64,000 nucleotides of DNA. Origin: Sutterella wadsworthensis. Its GTDB lineage: Bacteria > Pseudomonadota > Gammaproteobacteria > Burkholderiales > Burkholderiaceae_F. This document shows positions 44,346-54,018 of the stretch, in pieces. Location of the stretch: the NCBI RefSeq assembly GCF_003315195.1, contig NZ_QNRV01000008.1:1-64000 (forward strand). The letters are read 5' to 3'. Each line of letters opens with the position of its first letter. The stretch's first letter is position 1. Under the pieces are notes generated by a model. The model did not search any database, was not told where the DNA came from, and saw nothing but the letters and a program-made list of their open reading frames with translations. Both the position numbers and the translations under genes were made by a program.

Positions 44346-46241
44346 TTAAGCTGACCGGCGCTTCCATTTGAGCAGGAAGGCCGAGTTGATAATGACAAGC
44401 ACCGAGCCGGCATTGTGCACCAGTGCGCCAACGACCGGATTAAGAATGCCCAGCATCGCCAGAATGATCGCGATGAAATTCAAAATCATCGAGAAACTCA
44501 TGTTCACCTTGATGGTTGTCAGCATGCGCTTAGAGAGCGCTATGAGGTGCGGCAGCTCTTTGACATCGTCATCGACGAGCACAATGTCAGCAGCATCCAC
44601 GGCAATGTCGCTCCCAATACCGCCCATGGCAACGCCGACATTGGCTTTCTTCAGAGCAGGGGCATCATTGATGCCGTCGCCGATCATGCAGACGTTTTCC
44701 AGACGCTTTTGATAGGTGCTGATCCAGTTCAATTTGTCTGCAGGACGGCAGTTGGCGTGTACGTCGCGAATGCCGAGTTCCCCGGCAATGGCTTGTGCGG
44801 CGCTGTGATGATCGCCGGTCAAGAGCACGGGCGAAACGTGGAGCCCTTCAAGAGCTCTAATCATTTGAGCCGCTTCATTTCGAACGGTATCGGCGAGCGC
44901 TGCGTAGCCGACCATTTTCTGATCGACGGCAATATAAACAATCGTGTGGCCTTGACTGAGATGTGTTTGAACAGCAGCTTCAGCTTCTTCGGGCACTGCA
45001 CCGCCGTGTTCAGTAAGGAGCTCCCGGCTGCCGGCCAATACGGCATGACCATTAACTGAAGCACTGACGCCTCGGCCCGGCAGCATTTCAAAAGCTTCAC
45101 ACGGATCAATGGCGGCTCTGACATCGCTCTTAAAGCACCGCACTACCGCTTTGCCGAGCGGGTGTTCGGAGAATTGTTCTGCAGCAGCACAGACGGCATA
45201 AAGGTCATCCGCAGTGAAATCTGCAGAAATCGATTCAACATGCACCACTTTGGGCGCTCCGTAAGTGAGCGTCCCTGTTTTATCGAAAGTAATCTTGGTA
45301 ACTGCAGCCAGGCGTTCAAGCGCGTCGCCTTCACGGACGAGAAAACCGTGTTTCGTTGCGTTCCCAATGGCAGCCATGATGGCCGTCGGCGTCGCCAGAA
45401 CCAATGCGCAAGGACAAAAAACGACGAGAATCGTCACCGCTCGGATAATTTCGCCGGTGAAAAACCAAGTCAAAGCGGCAGAGGTTAGGGCGATGACGAC
45501 GATCCAAGTGGCCCAGCGATCCGCAATACCGACAATCTTGGCTTTGCCGGCATCAGCCGACTGAACCAAACGAATCATGCGCTGAATGGAGCTGTCTTCG
45601 CCCACTTTGGCAGCACGCATGTCAAAAGCACCGAATTGATTGACTGTACCGCTCGAGACTTCGTCGCCGGGCTCTTTGTCAACAGGAAGCGATTCTCCGG
45701 TCATAACGGCTTGGTTTACGGATGTATGACCGGAGATGATCACGCCGTCAACCGGAATCGTCTCCCCGGGCAGAACACGGAGGAGATCCCCCACTTTAAC
45801 GGCTTCGGCCGGCACGATCTGCTCGTTCTCAGGGGTGATTAACCGAGCTTTCTGAGGTGTGAGATGCACGAGCTTTTCAATGCCGGCACGAGCTTTGGCA
45901 ACTGTGAGTTCTTCGAGGAGGCTCCCGAGCTGCATAATGAACGCCACTTCGCCTGCAGCGAAATCTTCTCCAATGATGACCGAGGCGATTAGGGCAAGGG
46001 ATACCAAAAGGTCCGCTTTGATATCGAATTTCGTAATGATGCCGATGAAGGCTTCGGTGACAATCGGCACGCCGCAGAGGATGATGGCTACCCAGGCAGC
46101 GGAGAAGGGAAGCGGAGCGTCAAAAAGACTTAATAAGAGGGCAACGCCCGAAATAATGAGAAAGGCGATGTCGCGTTTCATGCCGCCGAGCCCGAGAAGA
46201 TATTCAAGGCCATCGACGAGTTTGCTGACGAAGTATTTCAT
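44346..46241 (-). CDS. Heavy-metal translocating P1B-type ATPase, no N-terminal metal-binding domain
   Basis: The 631-residue protein has the P-type core: TGES (VMTGESLPVDKEPGD), the transmembrane metal site FCPCALVLATPTA (CPC), phosphorylation site DKTGTLTYG, the nucleotide-domain SEHPLGKAV and the hinge GDGINDAPALKKANVG. The last helices read ALVHNAGSVLVIINSAFLL, which is neither the Cu(I)-type (MxxSS) nor the Zn-type (DTG) motif, so the metal is not certain. No N-terminal HMA domain is present. It exports metal from the cytoplasm. The start at 46241 is chosen because upstream codons (to 46460) are basic and unlike the family. Two CsoR-type operators lie 68-115 bases upstream, which favours copper control. 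Confidence 0.85.
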   Translation of the reverse strand: MKYFVSKLVDGLEYLLGLGGMKRDIAFLIISGVALLLSLFDAPLPFSAAWVAIILCGVPIVTEAFIGIITKFDIKADLLVSLALIASVIIGEDFAAGEVAFIMQLGSLLEELTVAKARAGIEKLVHLTPQKARLITPENEQIVPAEAVKVGDLLRVLPGETIPVDGVIISGHTSVNQAVMTGESLPVDKEPGDEVSSGTVNQFGAFDMRAAKVGEDSSIQRMIRLVQSADAGKAKIVGIADRWATWIVVIALTSAALTWFFTGEIIRAVTILVVFCPCALVLATPTAIMAAIGNATKHGFLVREGDALERLAAVTKITFDKTGTLTYGAPKVVHVESISADFTADDLYAVCAAAEQFSEHPLGKAVVRCFKSDVRAAIDPCEAFEMLPGRGVSASVNGHAVLAGSRELLTEHGGAVPEEAEAAVQTHLSQGHTIVYIAVDQKMVGYAALADTVRNEAAQMIRALEGLHVSPVLLTGDHHSAAQAIAGELGIRDVHANCRPADKLNWISTYQKRLENVCMIGDGINDAPALKKANVGVAMGGIGSDIAVDAADIVLVDDDVKELPHLIALSKRMLTTIKVNMSFSMILNFIAIILAMLGILNPVVGALVHNAGSVLVIINSAFLLKWKRRSA

Positions 46242-46308
46242 GACTGCAGACGGATGTGGTTTGCCGTGTTTTCGACCTCGTTTAGGCTGACCGAAAACCC
46301 GTTTCGAT

Positions 46309-46356
46309 ATACCCCCACGGGTATTTGTTTCGTACGCATGATACCTATAGGGGTAA
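46309..46356 (-). promoter_or_regulatory. Pair of CsoR-type operators upstream of the metal ATPase
   Basis: ATACCCCCACGGGTAT (46309-46324) and ATACCTATAGGGGTAA (46341-46356) are G/C-tract dyads of the ATACCC...GGGTAT kind bound by CsoR/RcnR-family repressors, comparable to the copZA operator type. Their centres are 32 bases apart, three helical turns. They sit between csoR and the ATPase and should gate the ATPase promoter. Confidence 0.75.
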
Positions 46357-46407
46357 CGGTACGCAAGTGAAATCGAGCGGTTCCTATCTGCAAATCCGAC
46401 AGCTGCC

Positions 46408-46434
46408 AAAAAAAAGAGCGGCAAATTGCCGCTC
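46408..46434 (-). terminator. Rho-independent terminator of csoR
   Basis: GAGCGGCAA (46416-46424) and TTGCCGCTC (46426-46434) form a 9-bp stem around one base. On the minus strand it runs into eight T (complement of 46408-46415). It separates csoR from the ATPase, so the two are transcribed independently. Confidence 0.85.
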
Positions 46435-46472
46435 ATTTCATCGGGAGGTTCGTCCGTCAAACCAACATGCCG

Positions 46473-46748
46473 TTAAGTCATGTTGGCGAAGCGTTCGACC
46501 GCCTTGGTAAAACTGTCAATGGTTCTGTCGGCATCACCATGTTCAATGCCGTCACGCACACAGTGTTTGATATGTCCCTCAAGAACAACGCGGCCGCAGC
46601 CGTGCAGTGCTGACTTGGCAGCATTGATTTGGGCGAGGACATCTTCGCAGGGGACATCTTCATCAATCATGCGGTCAATGGCCTGGACTTGACCCAGAAT
46701 TTTTTTCAGGCGGCGATGCAGATTTTCTGCATCCATACACTGACGCAT
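46473..46748 (-). CDS. csoR: CsoR-family metal-sensing repressor
   Basis: The 91-residue all-helical protein fits the CsoR/RcnR fold. HRRLKKILGQVQAIDRMIDE is the first helix, then VPCEDVLAQINAAKSAL and LEGHIKHCV. The Cys...His...Cys arrangement (VPCED and GHIKHC) matches the C-H-C set of Cu(I)-binding CsoR proteins, rather than the His-rich set of RcnR. Metal binding releases it from DNA and turns on metal export. The start at 46748 has GGAGAG; a longer frame to 46850 is hydrophobic and lacks similarity. Matching dyads precede the ATPase gene downstream. Confidence 0.85.
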   Translation of the reverse strand: MRQCMDAENLHRRLKKILGQVQAIDRMIDEDVPCEDVLAQINAAKSALHGCGRVVLEGHIKHCVRDGIEHGDADRTIDSFTKAVERFANMT

Positions 46749-46850
46749 CGAAGCTCTCCGTTTTATTTGAAAAAAATGAAGCTGTATGAGCACCGTAAGG
46801 ACGACAGTATAAATCTTCATACGGATGAGAAAATCGGATGAAATCTTCAT

Positions 46851-46880
46851 TATTCAACATAACGACTATTATGTTGAATA
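46851..46880. promoter_or_regulatory. Perfect 12-bp inverted repeat upstream of csoR
   Basis: TATTCAACATAA (46851-46862) and TTATGTTGAATA (46869-46880) are perfect inverted repeats with a 6-base centre, about 103-132 bases upstream of csoR. It looks like an operator with TTGAAT-type half-sites, as ArsR/SmtB proteins use, but no ArsR gene is next to it. It could also be a weak terminator. The following DNA to the symporter start (46881-47173) has no gene I can support; a 7-bp CCTGCCG/CGGCAGG stem near 47080-47112 is the only structure seen. Confidence 0.5.
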
Positions 46881-47173
46881 ATATTTGGAGCAAATCACCG
46901 GTATTGAACGCCTGTCGAAAACCTCAGGTATGACGAGTCCGCTTGCCCCGCAAACGGCGGCGCGCCATGCGCATCGTATAAACTTACGTTTTTTGCAGTT
47001 TGGATCAGTTTTGCGCGGCTTATAGCGCAGAACTGAGGTGCTTCATCGTTGGGTTTCAACCCGACTCCGCTGCTTCAAACACCTGCCGGCGTCCTTATGG
47101 AATGACGGCAGGCATATGCGGGATGCGGATTCCCTCGACATCCATCCTGCACAAACAACTAAAAGGATACGGC

Positions 47174-48559
47174 ATGGAACAACGACAAACCTGGAGCAGT
47201 CGGCTGACCTATATTCTGACCGTAGCGGGCGCTACGATCGGATTCGGCGCAACTTGGCGCTTCCCCTATCTCGTTGGTCAGAACGGCGGCGGTGCCTACG
47301 TCCTGATGTTCATTTTGGTGATGCTTTTTGTGGGCATTCCCATCATCCTCGTCGAAAATGTCATTGGCCGCCGCGGGCAGGCCAACAGTATCGACGCCTT
47401 TCTGCCTGATGGCTCTAAATACTCTCCGCTCTGGAAGTTCTTCGGCTACACAGGCATTCTGGGTGCATTCGGCATCTTGTCCTACTACATGCCGTTAGGC
47501 GGCTGGGTCATAACCTATATCTACCACCTGATTCTTGGACTTTTTGGCATAGAGGGCGGTCTTGACCTTTCCTCCCCGGTCACAAAAGAGCTGACGAGCA
47601 CCTTCTACCACGCCAATATTGAGCAATCCCCTCTCATGATCACCATCTGCACAGCCGTCTTTGTGCTGATCAACTGGGTGATTCTCCGCAAGGGCATTAT
47701 CGCGGGCATTGAAAGATCGGTGAAATTCTTAATGCCGCTGCTTTTTCTCTGCCTCATCGTGATGGTTGCCCGCAATCTAACGCTTGACGGCGCTTGGGAA
47801 GGCGTTCGCTTTTATCTGATGCCCGACTTCAGCAAGCTTTCGGGCAAGCTCCTCCTTGACGTGCTCGGGCAGGTGTTCTTTGCACTCTCCCTTGGTTTCG
47901 GCGTCATGATCACCCTTTCGAGTCATCTCAAGAAAGATGAAAGCATGGTGAAGACCGCCGTCATTACCGGCATCATCAACACGCTGATCGCCATTCTGGC
48001 TGGCTTCATGATTTTCCCGTCGCTTTTCAGCGCCGGCCTGAGCCCGGATTCCGGTCCTTCGCTCGTCTTTAAGACGCTTCCCATTGCCTTCTCGCACATG
48101 GCTTTTGGGAATTTCTTCGCTATTGTGTTCTTCCTGCTGCTCGTCGTTGCCGCCCTGACTACCTCCATTACCATCTATCAGGTCATCATCTCGGTGCTGC
48201 ATGAAAAGTTCGGCTTCCTCTACGTCAATGCCATCAACACTGCATTGATCTTCACTTTCATCTTCGGCAACCTTCCCTGCATTCTGAGCGACGGACCGCT
48301 CGCCGATGTTCGAATACTGAATCGCTCCGTCTTCGATGCCTATGACTTCATTTCCGGCAACATCTGTTTTGTCGTGACAGCACTCGGCGCTGCGGTTTAT
48401 GTCGGCTGGGTCATGAAGAATCGGGCGCTCGATGAAATTACCAACGGCGGGAAGCTCCATGGTTCCGTTTACAATATTTGGTACCAGTTTGTCCGCTTTG
48501 TGATTCCGGTGGTCATTCTTGCGATCTTCATTTACGGCTTGATTCCGCTCTTCTCATAA
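47174..48559 (+). CDS. Neurotransmitter:sodium symporter (NSS/LeuT) family transporter
   Basis: The 461-residue protein has about eleven to twelve membrane helices. TM1 reads TYILTVAGATIGFGATWRFP, the family signature with the unwound substrate/Na+ site, followed by YLVGQNGGGAYVLMFILVML. These inner-membrane carriers import amino acids with Na+. The start at 47174 has AAGGA ten bases upstream; the open frame to 47000 lacks hydrophobic character. Substrate is not deducible. It stands alone between csoR and the broken acyltransferase gene, with its own terminator. Confidence 0.88.
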   Translation: MEQRQTWSSRLTYILTVAGATIGFGATWRFPYLVGQNGGGAYVLMFILVMLFVGIPIILVENVIGRRGQANSIDAFLPDGSKYSPLWKFFGYTGILGAFGILSYYMPLGGWVITYIYHLILGLFGIEGGLDLSSPVTKELTSTFYHANIEQSPLMITICTAVFVLINWVILRKGIIAGIERSVKFLMPLLFLCLIVMVARNLTLDGAWEGVRFYLMPDFSKLSGKLLLDVLGQVFFALSLGFGVMITLSSHLKKDESMVKTAVITGIINTLIAILAGFMIFPSLFSAGLSPDSGPSLVFKTLPIAFSHMAFGNFFAIVFFLLLVVAALTTSITIYQVIISVLHEKFGFLYVNAINTALIFTFIFGNLPCILSDGPLADVRILNRSVFDAYDFISGNICFVVTALGAAVYVGWVMKNRALDEITNGGKLHGSVYNIWYQFVRFVIPVVILAIFIYGLIPLFS

Positions 48560-48616
48560 AGAGATTGGGACCCGCGCTGCTGATGAAGCATGCAGCTTGT
48601 TCCTTAACAGCTTCTC

Positions 48617-48656
48617 AGAGCTCGTTTGCTTTGCGGCAGACGAGCTCTTTAGTTTG
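48617..48656 (+). terminator. Terminator of the NSS symporter gene
   Basis: AGAGCTCGT (48617-48625) pairs with ACGAGCTCT (48640-48648) and is followed by TTAGTTTG. The T run is interrupted, so termination may be partial. Confidence 0.6.
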
Positions 48657-48820
48657 TGATGCCGGGAGCGCATAGCGGATGGTGAAAGAGCTGGGCACAT
48701 TTGCGGCATGCGGGCATAGAGCCATTCTGTGCATTAAGTCGTTGCATTTCTCATGAACTTAGGCACTACGCCTTAGCTCATCAGCAGATATGATTCTGCG
48801 CCAGCCGAACAGCTGTTCCA

Positions 48821-50794
48821 ATGATCAAAACAAACATTGCGCCGCGAGCCTATGCCCTTAAGCGGCCGCTGAAGACCATGACCCCGATGACCGCCGCCAG
48901 CCGCCCCAAATTATGGAGAAACGACATTACAGGACTGCGCGCGCTGGCGGTTCTGCCTGTACTGATCTTCCACGCTTTTCCGTCTCTGATACCCGGGGGC
49001 TTCTTTGGTGTGGATGTCTTTTTTGTCATCTCCGGCTATCTGATTTCCGGAATCATTTTCCGCGGCATAGCGAGCAGCTCATTTAGCTACCTTGAGTTCT
49101 ATGAGAAGCGCATCAAGCGCATTATTCCCAACCTCATTTTGCTGCTCACTTTTGTGGCTGCAGCGGGCTGGTTCATTCTTCTCCCAGATGAATATGCCAA
49201 TTTGGGGATGCACATTGATGCAAGCACGCTCTTCATTTAAAATTTCCAGCTTCTCAGTGAAATTGGCTATTTCACGGAAGATGCACTTCGCAAACCCCTG
49301 CTCCACCTTTGGAGCCTGGCCATTGAAGAACAGTTCTACATTGTTTTTCCGCTCATCTGTACGCTGATCTGGCGCTTAAGCCGTTCTGTGAAGATGATTG
49401 GCATCGCTGCTGCTCTCATTGCATTGGGTTCACTCGCAGCCTGCCTCTCCTCTTCGGATCGCAATTTTGCCTTCTACTTCCCATTGACTCGCTTTTGGGA
49501 ATTAGGTGCCGGCATTCTTTTGTCTTATTCTGAAACCTTCATTGGGTTCAGTACGTCGCGTTTTTCCCAAAATGTCCGCAATGGGCTGTCCATCGCCGGC
49601 ATCCTGATGATCGTCCTTCCGATGGCGTTCGTTACTGAGAGCGCAGCGCATCCCGGACTTATCACGCTGATTCCGGTTCTCGGTGCTGTTCTGATCATCG
49701 CGGCTGAACCCGATGCCTTTTTCAACCGTACGCTTCTTTGCTGGCGTCCGATGACCTTTGTCGGGCTGATCAGCTATTCACTTTATCTCTGGCACTGGCC
49801 GCTCTTGGCTTATCTCTTTATCGCCGTGCCGGATGCAACGCCCTCCGTATTGATTGCCGCATTGGCGCTGAGTTTTGTCATTGCCGCGCTCGTATATTTT
49901 TATGTCGAAAATCCTATTCGCCGATGCCGCAATTCCGGCAAAGCCGTTCTTCTTCTATTGGCTGGCTTAGTCTTAATGCTGGCACTCGGAGAGACTATTC
50001 GCCAAACTGACGGATTCCCTCAGCGCCCGCTTAAATTTGAGGACAAGGTGATCTCTGTTCGTGCAGAGAATGAATGGGATGGCTTTGAAAAGGCCCCCAG
50101 ATTCAAATATGAGGGCGTGGATATTGCCACCCCCAACCCCAATGCATTCCCGTCATTGATTTTCATTGGCGACTCTCATATGGCGCAATACTATCTGCGC
50201 GCTCAGCGGCTTAGTGAACGCGAGCATGTCAACTTCGGCATGATTGCCAAAGCCGGATGGTTCCTTTTCAATGACCAACGCATGGGGGACTATGCCCGTG
50301 CAGTGAAGGCGATTGTTGCAGACAAGCGTGTACACACGCTCGTCATCGGCAGCATGTGGGGCGGAAAAATTAAAGAGGAAGAGTTTTACCAGGTGGCCGC
50401 AACGGTCCGTCCGCTGCTCGAGACCCGGAAAGACCTGAAGGTCTATGTAATGCTGGATTACCCTTGGACGCCAAATGTCGGCGGCCAGCAAGGCATCTAC
50501 GATCCTTTGAAGCACGTCAACCGTATTACGGGCGACGCCGTCGGTATGGTGCAGCCATTCCCAGCAGCCGATGACTGGAAGCGCGGCAATGAAGAAATCC
50601 AAAGAATTCTTGGTGACGCTGCTGAATATATAGACCCCACCCCTATTGTCTGCCCAGGTCAGAAATGCAATCTGCAGGCTTGGTATCGGGATGGCGATCA
50701 CCTGCAGCCCAAACGCATCGAAGCCGACGGCATCTGGGTAGACCGCATCTTTGAGCATGCTGCGGCTGCCGAATCCAAAGAGCGGAGCCGATGA
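48821..50794 (+). pseudogene. Acyltransferase-3/SGNH O-acetyltransferase broken by one in-frame stop
   Basis: One reading frame of 658 codons has a single TAA at 49238-49240 (codon 140). Before it is WRNDITGLRALAVLPVLIFH and GGFFGVDVFFVISGYLISGI; directly after, in the same frame, come NFQLLSEIGYF and PLLHLWSLAIEEQFYIVFPL. These are consecutive blocks of the acyltransferase-3 (OafA/YrhL) domain, where the broken spot normally reads ...LFxSNF. A TCA-to-TAA change would explain it. The C-terminal SGNH domain is intact (FIGDSHMAQYY, DGDHLQ). The enzyme would O-acetylate lipopolysaccharide or another surface glycan. ATG 48878 is an alternative start. Sequencing error or suppression are the other explanations. 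Confidence 0.8.
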
Positions 50795-50886
50795 TTCAGG
50801 TCGAAGGCTGTGCGGCCATCTTTTGAATCGATGAGAATCAGCAAAAATCAAAGGAACCTCTTAGGGCTTGAGTGTTCACATACTTT

Positions 50887-50921
50887 GACGGAACGCAGAC
50901 TCATTCGTTCTGCGTTCCGTC
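50887..50921 (+). terminator. Strong 13-bp hairpin after the broken acyltransferase gene
   Basis: GACGGAACGCAGA (50887-50899) pairs perfectly with TCTGCGTTCCGTC (50909-50921) around nine bases. No T run follows on either strand, so it may stabilise RNA rather than terminate. The remainder of 50795-51311 contains no gene; it is AT-rich from about 51100 and carries repeated GTTTAC/GTAAAC-like words that may be regulatory. Confidence 0.5.
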
Positions 50922-51311
50922 CAATTCTGCAGAAGCTTGAGGAGCTGCGGCCTGCCATAGAACCGCTTCTCATCAAACCTTCAATTCATCAGAAATTGCA
51001 GGCATCCAAGCGGCAGTCTCAACCCCGTGCCGCCCGATCGGGCTGTCGAAGGGGCTTAAGACCGGATTTTGATTAGCCAACAATCCTGCATTAATGCGCT
51101 AAGCACAAACCCTGATTAGGCGATGCCAAAATGAAAGCGCCATGAAATGGCGCATAACACATCAATCGTTTACTCCATTCAACACGATAAAGAGTCACGT
51201 TAATTTATTGGTTTACCGATTAAAGATGTACAACGCTTGATTTTTAACAAAGGTGCGCAGGTAAGTAAACGTTAACTAATTTACGAATCTAAACATACAA
51301 AGTTCTTTCCG

Positions 51312-51337
51312 TATAATCGATAACAATTCTCGTTCTA
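51312..51337 (+). promoter_or_regulatory. nik promoter -10 with overlapping Fur-like box
   Basis: TATAAT at 51312-51317 is a perfect -10, with no clear -35. GATAACAATTCTCGTTCTA (51319-51337) lies directly behind it and agrees with the Fur consensus at about 12 of 19 positions. It is also very like the box at 28530-28548 (both contain AATTCTC with the same spacing). No E. coli-type NikR site (GTATGA...TCATAC) was seen. The spot fits repression by Fur or a Fur-family protein. Confidence 0.45.
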
Positions 51338-51361
51338 ATTCTCAACGAAAGGACCTTGCTA

Positions 51362-52966
51362 ATGAAGCCCTTCCGCCTTACCCGCCGTGCGCTTGGCAGC
51401 GCTGTCTGCATGACGCTCCTCGCTGGTACTGTTCTTTTTACTTCGCCGACGCCTGTTCACGCAGCAGCTCAGGGTAAAGACACTCTGGTATTCGTCAATT
51501 ACCGTGATCTTCGAGATCTGAATCCGCACCTCTATGCCGGCGAAATGTTCGCTCAGGAAATGGTGTTTGAAGGGCTCGTCACCCTTGGCAATGACGGCAA
51601 GTATCACGGAGCAGTAGCCGAAAGCTGGGACATCTCGCCCGACGGCCGCGTGTACACCTTCAAAATTCGCCCGAATCTGAAGTTCACCGACGGCCACGTG
51701 CTTGACGCCTATGCTATCAAGGCGAACTTTGATGCGCTGATTGACAACAAAACGCGTCACTCCTGGCTTGAAATGATGCGTCTTCTTGAAGGCGTAGAAG
51801 CGCCGGATGCCAACACGTTCGTTATTAAGATGAAGGAAGCCTACTACCCGATGCTCACGGAGCTTGCGGTTACACGCCCCTTTGCTTTTGTTTCGCCCAA
51901 CGTCATGAAGGACGGCAAGACCAAGAACGGTCTTACCGCCTTTATCGGTTCCGGTCCCTATGTGCTGAAGGAGCATGTGGTTGACGAATACTCCGTCTTT
52001 GAAGCCAATCCGGACTACTGGGGCAAAAAACCCGCCATTAAGCGCATCGTCGTGAAGGTCATTCCAGACAATCAGACGCGTATTCTGGCGCTGGAAAAAG
52101 GCGAAATCGACCTCATCTGGGGCAAGAACATGATCGATGCTGACGCGCTCAACAAGTACCGCGACAGCAAGAAGTTCTCGATTGCCGTTTCTTCGCCCAC
52201 TTCAACCCGTCAGATCGTTCTCAATACCACCAACGATATCCTCAAGGACAAGAAGATCCGCACGGCCATTCAGCATGCGACGAACAAGTCGGTGATCTCA
52301 CAGGGCGTCTTCCACGGCTTTGAGCCGGGCGCTGACACGCTCTATTCGACTTCGATTCCGTACTGCGATATCGATCTGAAGCCCTATAAGTACGACATGA
52401 AGGAAGCGGCCAAACTGATTGAAGAAGCCGGCTACAAGCGTGACGGCAAGCGCGCGCCTGCCGTCAAAGACGGGAAGCCCTTGGCGCTTGGGCTGCTTTA
52501 CAACTCCAATTCGGTTTCTGAAAAGACGATTGCTGAATACCTCCAGAGCGAATTCGGCAAGCTCGGCATGCAGATCTCAATCCGCGGCGAAGAAGAACAG
52601 TCCTATCGCGACAACATGAAGAACGGCAAGTTCGACATGGTCTTCAATATCTGCTGGGGAACGCCCTATGATCCGCAGTCTTCGCTCGCTGCAATGCGTC
52701 AGCGTGTCTACGGCGACTATGAGGCTCAGCTCGGTCTCCCTGACAAGCATGAAATCGACGCAGCCATCACCAAGATCCTGACGAGTACGGATGAAAAAGA
52801 GCGCCGCGAACTCTATCGCTACGTGCTCACGCATTTGCACGAGGACGCGGTCTATCTGCCGATTTCATTCGAAACCAACAAAGCGCTTTTCAATGCTGAA
52901 CTGGGCGGCGTCGGCTTCCTCTCGAACCAATACGAGATTCCTTTCGCCGACATGTATTGGAAGTAA
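51362..52966 (+). CDS. nikA: NikA-type nickel/peptide-binding protein of an ABC transporter
   Basis: The 534-residue protein has a signal peptide ending in HAAAQGKD. It has NikA-specific landmarks: LNPHLYAGEMFAQEMVFEGL, RHSWLEMMRLLEGV, EAYYPMLTELAVTRPFAFVS, ILALEKGEIDLIWG and a final DAVYLPISFETN. These align by eye with E. coli NikA over its whole length. The ATG at 51362 has AAGGA nine bases before it. It is the first gene of nikABCDE and would capture nickel, probably as a small chelate, in the periplasm. Related family-5 proteins bind peptides or opine metallophores, so nickel is likely but not proven. Confidence 0.8.
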   Translation: MKPFRLTRRALGSAVCMTLLAGTVLFTSPTPVHAAAQGKDTLVFVNYRDLRDLNPHLYAGEMFAQEMVFEGLVTLGNDGKYHGAVAESWDISPDGRVYTFKIRPNLKFTDGHVLDAYAIKANFDALIDNKTRHSWLEMMRLLEGVEAPDANTFVIKMKEAYYPMLTELAVTRPFAFVSPNVMKDGKTKNGLTAFIGSGPYVLKEHVVDEYSVFEANPDYWGKKPAIKRIVVKVIPDNQTRILALEKGEIDLIWGKNMIDADALNKYRDSKKFSIAVSSPTSTRQIVLNTTNDILKDKKIRTAIQHATNKSVISQGVFHGFEPGADTLYSTSIPYCDIDLKPYKYDMKEAAKLIEEAGYKRDGKRAPAVKDGKPLALGLLYNSNSVSEKTIAEYLQSEFGKLGMQISIRGEEEQSYRDNMKNGKFDMVFNICWGTPYDPQSSLAAMRQRVYGDYEAQLGLPDKHEIDAAITKILTSTDEKERRELYRYVLTHLHEDAVYLPISFETNKALFNAELGGVGFLSNQYEIPFADMYWK

Positions 52967-53072
52967 CCGCTTCTGATGCCGCAGGGGCTCGAACGCATGC
53001 ATGCAGGGTCGAGCCCCTATTCGACTGCGCCGTTCCATTTATGGAAGTTTGGCGCCGGGGATTTGTCTTTCT

Positions 53073-54017
53073 ATGCGCCAATACATCATCCGACGACTGT
53101 TGGCAACGATTCCGCTGCTCTTCGTCATCTCGTTTTTCTGCTTCATCTTTATCAATCTCATCCCGTCAGATCCGGCGGAAGTTGCGCTCCGCGTAAGACA
53201 GACGCCCGTCATTACGCCCGAAGCCATCGCGCAGGTCCGTGCGGAATTGGGCCTGGACCGGCCGTTTTTCGCGCGTTATGTCGACTGGGTTTGGAATTGC
53301 CTTCAGGGCGATTTCGGCGTGAGCTACACCAATCCGTCCCGCACAGTGCTGGGCGAACTCGGCCGCTGTCTGCCGGCCACTCTGTCACTTGCGGGCCTTT
53401 CCTTGGTCTATGTGATCGTGCTGAGCCTCCCCATCGGCTTTCTTTCTGCCGTCTATAAAGACAGCTGGTTTGACCGCATCATGCGCGGCATCGTCTTTGC
53501 GACAACGGCCATGCCCGCTTACTGGGTGGGTCTGCTCCTCATCTGGTTCGTCTCCATCAAGCTCGATTTGCTGCCGACGAGCGGCTCGGGCACTTTTGCC
53601 CATTTGATCCTGCCTGCCTTTACGGTGGCGCTAACCTACATTTCGACCTATATCCGCCTGATCCGCAACAACATGCTCGAAAACATGCGTGAAGACTATG
53701 TGCTTTACGCACGCGTCCGCGGACTCAAGGAAGGTTCGATTCTCGTCAAACACGTGCTCAAGAATTCGCTCCAGTCGTGCGTGACCGCCATCGGCATGTC
53801 GATTCCGCAGCTGATTGCCGGCACGATCGTTGTGGAAAACGTATTTGCCTGGCCCGGTCTCGGCAAACTCTGCATCACGTCGATCTTCAATCGCGACTAC
53901 CCGGTCATTCAAGCCTATGTGCTCATGATGGGCGTGCTCTTCGTGATCTTCAACCTCCTCTTCGACATCATCCAGTGCGCGGTCGATCCGCGTCTGCGCA
54001 AACAGGAGACGGCCTGA
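53073..54017 (+). CDS. nikB: Nickel/peptide ABC transporter permease NikB
   Basis: The 314-residue permease has six membrane helices in DppB/NikB order. It starts MRQYIIRRLLATIPLLFVIS and contains GLDRPFFARYVDWVWNCLQG and the EAA loop (DYVLYARVRGLKEGSILVKH) that contacts the ATPases. It is followed one base later by nikC. The start at 53073 is chosen from the family; the preceding ribosome-binding site is poor. Works with NikC as the membrane channel. Confidence 0.85.
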   Translation: MRQYIIRRLLATIPLLFVISFFCFIFINLIPSDPAEVALRVRQTPVITPEAIAQVRAELGLDRPFFARYVDWVWNCLQGDFGVSYTNPSRTVLGELGRCLPATLSLAGLSLVYVIVLSLPIGFLSAVYKDSWFDRIMRGIVFATTAMPAYWVGLLLIWFVSIKLDLLPTSGSGTFAHLILPAFTVALTYISTYIRLIRNNMLENMREDYVLYARVRGLKEGSILVKHVLKNSLQSCVTAIGMSIPQLIAGTIVVENVFAWPGLGKLCITSIFNRDYPVIQAYVLMMGVLFVIFNLLFDIIQCAVDPRLRKQETA

Positions 54018-54018
54018 A

